Both the position numbers and the translations under genes were made by a program. DNA of 64,000 bases. Source: Clavibacter sp. VKM Ac-2872. Lineage in GTDB: Bacteria; Actinomycetota; Actinomycetes; Actinomycetales; Microbacteriaceae. Shown one piece after another: positions 58,187 to 64,000 of the stretch; the first letter of the stretch is position 1, and every line of letters begins with the position of its first letter. Location of the stretch: assembly GCF_015351105.1 (NCBI RefSeq), contig NZ_JADKRR010000001.1, positions 1,965,069 through 2,029,068 of the forward strand. Direction: 5' to 3'. The notes beneath the pieces were generated by a model, which saw nothing but the letters and a program-made list of their open reading frames with translations, did not search any database and had not been told where the DNA came from.

Positions 58187-59296
58187 CTACTGCGTGATCC
58201 ATTCCAGGTAGAAGGTGCCGACGCCCGCCGCCACCAGCAGCCCGGCGATGATCCAGAAGCGCACGACGACCGTGACCTCCGCCCAGCCCTTGAGCTCGAA
58301 GTGGTGGTGCAGCGGGCTCATGAGGAAGATGCGCTTGCCGTGCGTGAGCTTGAAGTAGATGCGCTGGAGCACGACCGAGCCCGCCACGATCACGAAGAGG
58401 CCGCCGATGAAGACGAGCAGCAGCTCGGTGCGGCTGAGGATCGCGAGGGCCGCGAGGGCGCCGCCGAGGCCGAGCGACCCGGTGTCGCCCATGAAGATCT
58501 GCGCGGGCGACGTGTTCCACCAGAGGAAGCCGATGAGCGCGCCCACGATGGACGCCGCGATGATGGCGAGGTCCAGCGGGCTCGCGACCTCGTAGCAGCG
58601 GTACTCGTTCTGGTAGCTGGAGACGCTGTCGCACGACTGGTTGAACTGCCAGAAGCCGATGATCACGTACGAGCCGATCGAGAAGATCGACGCGCCGGCC
58701 GCGAGGCCGTCGAGCCCGTCGGCCACGTTCACGCCGTTCGAGGCGCTCGCGACGATGAGGCAGATCCAGACGATGAACAGGCCCGTGCCGACGACCGCGC
58801 CGAGCGCCAGGAAGTCGACGGGCAGGTCGCGGAACAGGCTGATGGCGGTGGACGCGGGCGTGAGTCCCGAGACCGGGTCGCGCAGCGTGATGGCGAGCAC
58901 CGCGAACACGGTGGCGACGATGACCTGACCGGCGATCTTCTGCCAGCCGCCGAGTCCGAGGGACTGCTGCTTGCGGGTCTTCAGGTAGTCGTCGAGGAAG
59001 CCGACGAAGCCGAGGCCCACCATCATGAACACCACGAGCAGGCCCGACGGCGTCACGGGGTCGAAGCGGATCCCGTCCCACGTGAGCAGGTGCCCCACGA
59101 AGTACCCGAGCACGCTCGCCAGGATGATGACGATGCCGCCCATCGTCGCGGTGCCGCGCTTGGTGTGGTGGGTCTGCGGCCCGTCGTCGCGGATGAACTG
59201 GCCCCACTGCAGCCGGTGGAACAGCTTGATGAACAGCGGCGTGAGGAACAGCGTGAAGGCGAGCGAGAACGCGCCCGCGAAGAGGAGGGCTACCAC
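58187..59296 (-). CDS. mraY: Phospho-MurNAc-pentapeptide transferase MraY
   Basis: Makes lipid I by moving phospho-MurNAc-pentapeptide onto undecaprenyl phosphate. The 369 residues have about ten membrane segments and the signatures [25 protein letters not shown] (catalytic Asp pair), [30 protein letters not shown] and [13 protein letters not shown]. The GTG start gives [13 protein letters not shown], and the gene overlaps murF by 7 bases. Confidence 0.96.
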   Translation of the reverse strand: MVALLFAGAFSLAFTLFLTPLFIKLFHRLQWGQFIRDDGPQTHHTKRGTATMGGIVIILASVLGYFVGHLLTWDGIRFDPVTPSGLLVVFMMVGLGFVGFLDDYLKTRKQQSLGLGGWQKIAGQVIVATVFAVLAITLRDPVSGLTPASTAISLFRDLPVDFLALGAVVGTGLFIVWICLIVASASNGVNVADGLDGLAAGASIFSIGSYVIIGFWQFNQSCDSVSSYQNEYRCYEVASPLDLAIIAASIVGALIGFLWWNTSPAQIFMGDTGSLGLGGALAALAILSRTELLLVFIGGLFVIVAGSVVLQRIYFKLTHGKRIFLMSPLHHHFELKGWAEVTVVVRFWIIAGLLVAAGVGTFYLEWITQ

Positions 59297-60699
59297 GAGT
59301 GCTTCTCCCCCAGCTCGTCGCCGAGGAAGCGGAGCCCCGCCGAGTTCGACGACTTCACGAGCACGAGGTCGCCGTCGCGGAGGATCCGATCGAGGATCTC
59401 GCGGGCCTCGTCGACGTCCTCGGCGAAGATCGACTCGCCGTCCCAGGAGCCCTGGGCGATGGCCTCGAGGTGCAGGCGGCGGGCGGCACGGCCCACCACG
59501 ACGAGCTGGCCGATGTTGAGGCGCACGGCGAGCAGGCCCACGCGGTCGTGCTCCTCCTCGGAGAACTCGCCGAGCTCGCTCATCTCGCCGAGCACCGCGA
59601 CCGTGCGCTGCTCCGGGCCGCGGATCTGCGCGAGCGTGCGGAGGGCAGCGGCCATGGAGTCGGGGCTCGCGTTGTAGGCGTCGTTGATCACGGTGATGCC
59701 GTTGCCGCCGAGCACCTCCATGCGCCAGCGCTCCGCGCGCTGCACGGTCTGCAGCGCGGAGACGATGGAGTCGCCGTCGACGCCGAGGGCCCACGCGCCC
59801 GCCGCCGCGGCCAGGGCGTTCGTGACGTGGTGCTCGCCGAGCACGCGGAAGGACACGGGTCGGGTGGATCCGTCCGGCAGGTGCAGCGTGAAGGTCGTGC
59901 CCGCTGCGGAGGCCACGATGTCCGTCGCGCGGACGGCGGCGCGCGCGTCGCGGCCGAACCAGAGCACGGGGGCCTCCGTCTTGTCGCTCATGGAGGAGAC
60001 GCGCGGGTCGTCCGCGTTGAGGACGGCCGTGTCCTCGGGCAGCAGGTCCTTGACCATCTCGGTCTTCGTCACGAGCGTCCGCTCGATGCCGCCGAAGCCG
60101 CCCGCGTGGGCGAGGCCGACCGTGAGCACGATGCCGACGTCGGGCTTCGCCATGCGGATCAGGCGCGTGATCTCGCCCAGCCCGCTCGCGCCCATCTCCG
60201 CCACGAGGAAGCGCGTGGAGCGCGTCACCTTGAGCATGGTGAGCGGCGCGCCGACCTCGTTGTTGAAGGACGCGACGGGCGACACGGTCTCGCCCTGCGT
60301 GGAGAGGATCGCGTGCAGCAGGTTCTTCGTGGTGGTCTTGCCGTTGGATCCGGTGACCGCGACCATCCGCAGGTCGCCGAGCGCGCGCACCCGCGCGACG
60401 ACCTCGTGCGCCAGGCGGCCGAGCGCGTCGACGACGTCGGGCACGAGCACCTGGGGCACGGGCAGGTCGAGCTCGCGCTCGACGAGGAGCAGCGCGGCGC
60501 CGGCCTCGACCGCGGCGGGCGCGAACAGGTGCCCGTCCGTCTCCTCCCCGGGCTTGGCGACGAAGATCCCGCCGGGCGCGATGAGCCGGCTGTCCGTGTC
60601 GACCGCGCCGTCGACGACGGTCTGCGCGGTCGCGTCGCCGCGCAGCAGGAGGCGGCCGTCGACCGCCTCGGCGATCTCGGCGAGGGTGAGGGCGATCAT
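59290..60699 (-). CDS. murF: UDP-MurNAc-tripeptide-D-Ala-D-Ala ligase MurF
   Basis: Adds the D-Ala-D-Ala end to the stem peptide. Starting at [13 protein letters not shown] gives 469 residues with the N-terminal substrate domain ([24 protein letters not shown]), ATP loop [31 protein letters not shown] and [18 protein letters not shown] longer frame extends into murE but lacks family support. It follows murE by one base. Confidence 0.96.
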   Translation of the reverse strand: MIALTLAEIAEAVDGRLLLRGDATAQTVVDGAVDTDSRLIAPGGIFVAKPGEETDGHLFAPAAVEAGAALLLVERELDLPVPQVLVPDVVDALGRLAHEVVARVRALGDLRMVAVTGSNGKTTTKNLLHAILSTQGETVSPVASFNNEVGAPLTMLKVTRSTRFLVAEMGASGLGEITRLIRMAKPDVGIVLTVGLAHAGGFGGIERTLVTKTEMVKDLLPEDTAVLNADDPRVSSMSDKTEAPVLWFGRDARAAVRATDIVASAAGTTFTLHLPDGSTRPVSFRVLGEHHVTNALAAAAGAWALGVDGDSIVSALQTVQRAERWRMEVLGGNGITVINDAYNASPDSMAAALRTLAQIRGPEQRTVAVLGEMSELGEFSEEEHDRVGLLAVRLNIGQLVVVGRAARRLHLEAIAQGSWDGESIFAEDVDEAREILDRILRDGDLVLVKSSNSAGLRFLGDELGEKHSW

Positions 60700-60700
60700 G

Positions 60701-62245
60701 TCAGCTCCAGCCTGCGTCGCGGAGGGCCGCGCGCGCGTCGTCACGGGCGGAGAACGGGATCTTGCGCCCGGCCACCTCGTGGTAGTCCTCGTGCCCGGGT
60801 CCGGCGACGAGGATGGTGTCCCCCTCGCCGACCAGCGACACCGCCGTGCGGATCGCGGTGGCGGGGTCGGGCACCTCGTGGATCTCGCGGTCGGGGACCG
60901 CGGCACGGGCACCCGCGATGAGGCTCGCCCGGATCGACGCCGGGTCCTCGTAGCGCGGGTGGTAGTCGGTGATGACCACGACGTCGGCGAGCCGGGCCGC
61001 GATGGCGCCCATCTCGGCGCGCTTCGTGGTGTCCCGGTCGCCGTCGGCGCCGAACACCATCACGAGCCTGCCCGGCGTGAACGGCCGCAGCGCCTGCAGG
61101 GTCTGCTCGAACGCGTCCGGGGTGTGCCCGTAGTCGACGAAGAAGAGGGGTCCGGTGTCGCCGGAGACGCGCTCGGCGCGGCCGGGGATGTAGGCCTGGA
61201 TGCCGCCGTCGCGGTCGAGCACGTGGGCGACCGCGTCGAGGTCGTAGCCGGACTCGACGAGCATCACGATCGCGAGGCCGGCGTTGGCGGCCATGAACCA
61301 GCCGGGGACGGGCACGCGCGAGACGAGCACGCGGTTGTCGGGGCCCTCCAGCCGGAAGCCCGTGGAGTCGGGCGTCTGCTCGAGCACCGTCACGGTCCAG
61401 TCGGCCTCCACGCCCGGCTTCGAGGAGATGGTCGTCATCGGGATCCGCGAGCCCTCGACGATGCGCTGCCCCCACTCGGTGTCGAGCGAGACGACGCCGC
61501 GGCGCGCGCGGTCCGGGTCGAAGAAGGACAGCTTCGCGTCGAAGTACTCCTCGAAGTCCGCGTAGTCGTCGAGGTGGTCGTGGCTGAGGTTGATGAACGC
61601 GGCCACGTCGAAGACCAGGCCGTCGACGCGGTGCCGGGTGAGGGCCTGCGCCGAGACCTCGATCGTGACGGCGCGCACCTCCGCCTCGCGCATGCGGGCG
61701 AGGAGCGCGTGCAGCTCGCTCGCCTCGGGCGTGGTGAGGCGGCTGGTGATGCTCTCCTCGCCGATGCGCCGCTCGGCCGTGGAGGTGAGCCCGGTCACGA
61801 CGCCGAGCTGGCGGAGCAGACCGTCGAGCAGGTACACCACGCTCGTCTTGCCGTTCGTGCCCGTGACGCCGTACAGCGTCGCCGGGTTCTCCGCCGAGCG
61901 GTGGACCCACGCGGCGATGTCGCCGAGGGCCGCGCGCGGGTCGGGGGTGAGGATCACGGGCAGGCCGGAGCCCTGCGCGTCGGCGAGCCCGTCGGGGTCG
62001 GTCAGCACCGCGACCGCGCCGCTCGCGGCCGCGTCGGAGGCGAAGCGGGCGCCGTGCGCGCGGGCGCCGCGGAGCCCGACGTAGAGGTCGCCGGGCTGCA
62101 CGTCGCCAGAGGCCAGGGTGACGCCGGTGACCTCCACGTCGTCCACGTCGCCCACGACGTCGAGCGCGAAGTCGCTCACCAGGCCGGACAGCGACCGTGC
62201 GACGGGATGCTCGGGGCGGAGGGCGGGGGTGGCAGGGGAGGTCAT
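60701..62245 (-). CDS. murE: UDP-MurNAc-dipeptide-diamino acid ligase MurE
   Basis: Adds the third residue, a diamino acid, to the stem peptide. The 514 residues show TLASGDVQPGDLYVGLRGARAHG, ATP loop YGVTGTNGKTSV, INLSHDHLDDY and the C-terminal VDYGHTPDAFEQTLQALR. At the amino-acid specificity site the usual DNPR (diaminopimelate) is replaced by DYHPRYEDP (60953-60967 encode DYHPR), so another diamino acid is likely. ATG codons at 62254 and 62245 are both possible; GAGAG is better spaced for the second. Confidence 0.93.
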   Translation of the reverse strand: MTSPATPALRPEHPVARSLSGLVSDFALDVVGDVDDVEVTGVTLASGDVQPGDLYVGLRGARAHGARFASDAAASGAVAVLTDPDGLADAQGSGLPVILTPDPRAALGDIAAWVHRSAENPATLYGVTGTNGKTSVVYLLDGLLRQLGVVTGLTSTAERRIGEESITSRLTTPEASELHALLARMREAEVRAVTIEVSAQALTRHRVDGLVFDVAAFINLSHDHLDDYADFEEYFDAKLSFFDPDRARRGVVSLDTEWGQRIVEGSRIPMTTISSKPGVEADWTVTVLEQTPDSTGFRLEGPDNRVLVSRVPVPGWFMAANAGLAIVMLVESGYDLDAVAHVLDRDGGIQAYIPGRAERVSGDTGPLFFVDYGHTPDAFEQTLQALRPFTPGRLVMVFGADGDRDTTKRAEMGAIAARLADVVVITDYHPRYEDPASIRASLIAGARAAVPDREIHEVPDPATAIRTAVSLVGEGDTILVAGPGHEDYHEVAGRKIPFSARDDARAALRDAGWS

Positions 62246-62257
62246 CGCCCTCATCTC

Positions 62258-64000
62258 TCAGTAGGTCGTCGGGAGGTTCGGGGACGGCACGGTGGAGGGG
62301 GGCACCCGGTACGTCTTCAGGACCTGGGACATGATCTTCTGGAAGACGGGCGCCGCGGCCGCCGAGGACTTCATGGTATCGGGATTGGCGAGGCTGATCG
62401 ACACGACGTACTGGGGGTCCTCGGCCGGCGCGAGGCCCGCGATCGACACCAGGTAGTTCTTGCCGTACTTGCCGTCGGCCTCCGCGACCTGCGCCGTGCC
62501 GGACTTCGCGGCCACCCGGTAGCCGGGGATCGTGAGGTCCTTGGAGAGGTGCCCGTCGGTGACGACCGTCTCGAGCATGTTGACGGTGGAGTCGGCGGCC
62601 TGGGGCGAGACGACCTGCGTGCCCTGCGTCGAGGGCTGGTCCGTGACGGTGCCGTCGGCGGCCTTGCAGCCGGAGACGAGCGAGAGCGGCAGCTTCACCC
62701 CGTGGTTGCCGATGGTCTGGTAGATGCTCGCGACCTGGAGGGCCGTGGTCGTGAGGCCCTGGCCGAACATGGTCGCGTAGTTGGTCTGCGGGTCCCACTC
62801 CTGGTACGGGCGCACCAGGCCGCTGCTCTCGCCGGGGAAGTCGATGGCCGTCTTCTCGCCGACCCCGAAGGCCTTGAGGTAGCCGTAGCGGTCCTCGGCC
62901 GACAGCCGCTCGCCGAGCGTCGAGATGCCCGTGTTCGAGGAGTCCATGAGGACGCCCGCCAGCGTGAAGTGCAGGTCGGGGTGGACGTAGCTGTCGCTGA
63001 GCTTCACGTTCGGGCGCGTGAAGGTGTACGGCGCCACCACGTGCGTGCCCGCGTCGGCCTTGCCGGAGTCGAGGAGCGCGGCGGCCGTCACGGCCTTGAG
63101 CGTGGATCCGGGTTCGAACGGCGAGCTGAAGGCGCGGCTCCCCCGGTCCTCCGGCTTCGTGGCGGACACGTCGTTGGGGTCGACGGACGGGTACTCGGCG
63201 ACCGCGAGGACCTTGCCCGTCTTGACCTCCACGATGGTCGCGTGCCCGTAGTCGGCGCCGACCTTGACGGCCTGCTCCGCGACGGCGGTCTGCGCGAAGT
63301 ACTCGAGGTCCGTGTCGATGTTGGTCATCACGTCGCTGCCGTCCTTGGCCGGCTTCTGCGTGACGGTGCTGCCGGCGATGGGCACGCCGTCCGCGCCGCG
63401 TTCGTACGTCTGCGCGCCGTCCTGGGCGGCGAGGCACGAGTCGTACTCCTGCTCGAGCCCGGCCTTGATCGTGCCGTCGCCCGCGATGTAGCCGAGGATG
63501 CTGCCCGCGATCTGGCCGTTGGGGTAGGTGCGGCTGGAGACGGCCTGGAAGTAGATCCACGGGATCTTCAGGTCCCGGATGGCGAGGTACGCGTCGACGT
63601 CGACGCCCTTGGTCACGTAGCCGAAGAGCGACTTCGGGTCCTTGGCGAGCGAGGACGTGATGAGGCCGTCGATCTCCTCGGGCTTCTGCCCGGTGATCGC
63701 GCCCAGCTGCGCCTCGGCGTCCGCGAGCGACACGTCCTGCTTGGCGGGCTTCCCGTCGTCGCCCGTGACCGTCCGGGTGAACGGCCCCGCCTTGGAGGGG
63801 TCCATCGTCACGTCGTAGCGGAGCACGCTGTCCGCGAGCACCTTGCCGTCGGCGTCGTAGATGCTGCCGCGGACGCCGGGCAGGGTCTGGGAGATGGCCC
63901 GCTTGCCCAGCGCCTCCTCGTTGAGCTCCGAGGCCTGCACGACCTGGATGTCGATCAGCTTGACGACGAAGACCCCGATGACGGCGAGTATCGCGATCAG
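62258..64000 (-). CDS. ftsI: Penicillin-binding protein FtsI (PBP3-like transpeptidase), start outside window
   Basis: Septal transpeptidase that cross-links peptidoglycan made by FtsW. The frame is open to the right edge (580 residues visible). The first residues form a membrane helix (LIAILAVIGVFVVKLIDIQVVQ), so only a short cytoplasmic start is missing. The PBP dimerisation domain follows (RGSIYDADGKVLADSV), then the active site: serine motif GSTLKAV, SSNTG and KSGTAQV. Ends 13 bases before the murE start; one operon. Confidence 0.94.
   Translation of the reverse strand: MIAILAVIGVFVVKLIDIQVVQASELNEEALGKRAISQTLPGVRGSIYDADGKVLADSVLRYDVTMDPSKAGPFTRTVTGDDGKPAKQDVSLADAEAQLGAITGQKPEEIDGLITSSLAKDPKSLFGYVTKGVDVDAYLAIRDLKIPWIYFQAVSSRTYPNGQIAGSILGYIAGDGTIKAGLEQEYDSCLAAQDGAQTYERGADGVPIAGSTVTQKPAKDGSDVMTNIDTDLEYFAQTAVAEQAVKVGADYGHATIVEVKTGKVLAVAEYPSVDPNDVSATKPEDRGSRAFSSPFEPGSTLKAVTAAALLDSGKADAGTHVVAPYTFTRPNVKLSDSYVHPDLHFTLAGVLMDSSNTGISTLGERLSAEDRYGYLKAFGVGEKTAIDFPGESSGLVRPYQEWDPQTNYATMFGQGLTTTALQVASIYQTIGNHGVKLPLSLVSGCKAADGTVTDQPSTQGTQVVSPQAADSTVNMLETVVTDGHLSKDLTIPGYRVAAKSGTAQVAEADGKYGKNYLVSIAGLAPAEDPQYVVSISLANPDTMKSSAAAAPVFQKIMSQVLKTYRVPPSTVPSPNLPTTY

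Overview
This window is a GC-rich actinobacterial chromosome segment dominated by housekeeping genes. Gene order (pdxST-yebC-ruvCAB-yajC-secDF-rel, trpD/ctaE-qcrCAB, a complete division and cell wall cluster), frequent GTG starts and several -10 boxes placed just 6-9 bases before a start codon point to Microbacteriaceae, with Clavibacter as the best guess. The genus call is inference from layout, not a database match. No rRNA, CRISPR array, insertion sequence, prophage or complete toxin-antitoxin pair is visible.

Layout. Positions 2-15086: end of a DUF349 protein, an orphan AbiEi-like protein, then a minus-strand block: rel (stringent response), rhodanese, secF, secD, yajC (protein export), ruvB, ruvA, ruvC (Holliday junctions), yebC, pdxT, pdxS (vitamin B6), a HIT phosphorylase/hydrolase and thrS. 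Positions 15252-15899: four tRNA genes (Val-GAC, Cys-GCA and Gly-GCC on the minus strand, Val-CAC on the plus strand). Positions 15932-25429: glycerol and dihydroxyacetone metabolism: a SorC-type regulator divergent from glpD, and dhaK-dhaL-dhaM divergent from glpF-glpK, separated by a peroxidase, a DinB-like protein and a YchJ-like protein. Positions 25520-27369: SRAP protein and trpD. Positions 27458-37382: the respiratory locus ctaE-qcrC-qcrA-qcrB and, facing it, ctaC-ctaD-ctaF with erpA upstream. Between the two halves lie an RlmA-like methyltransferase, a GNAT protein and about 650 bases without an intact gene that seem to hold a decayed ABC-transporter ATPase. Positions 37517-43084: M20 dipeptidase, DUF3043 membrane protein, pyrD, nrdR, hisD and a flavin reductase. 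Positions 43131-64000: dnaE, rluD, then (in order of transcription, from the right edge) ftsI-murE-murF-mraY-murD-ftsW-murG-murC-ftsQ-ftsZ-yggS-sepF-yggT-wag31.

How the genes work together. Glycerol enters through GlpF, is phosphorylated by GlpK and oxidised by GlpD; dihydroxyacetone is phosphorylated by DhaKL using phosphate relayed by DhaM, here fused to an HPr domain. CtaCDEF with QcrABC makes a bcc-aa3 respiratory supercomplex in which the diheme QcrC replaces soluble cytochrome c. The mur/fts genes build lipid II and the division machine; the MurE specificity motif departs from the usual diaminopimelate signature, as would fit a diaminobutyrate-type wall.

Most notable points: the probable ABC ATPase remnant at 33009-33291; the unusual MurE motif; a palindromic shared promoter between the dipeptidase and DUF3043 genes; absence of expected neighbours (lspA, apt, pgsA-pimA) from otherwise conserved blocks; and inverted repeats near the glycerol genes. 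I found no convincing new multi-gene system.
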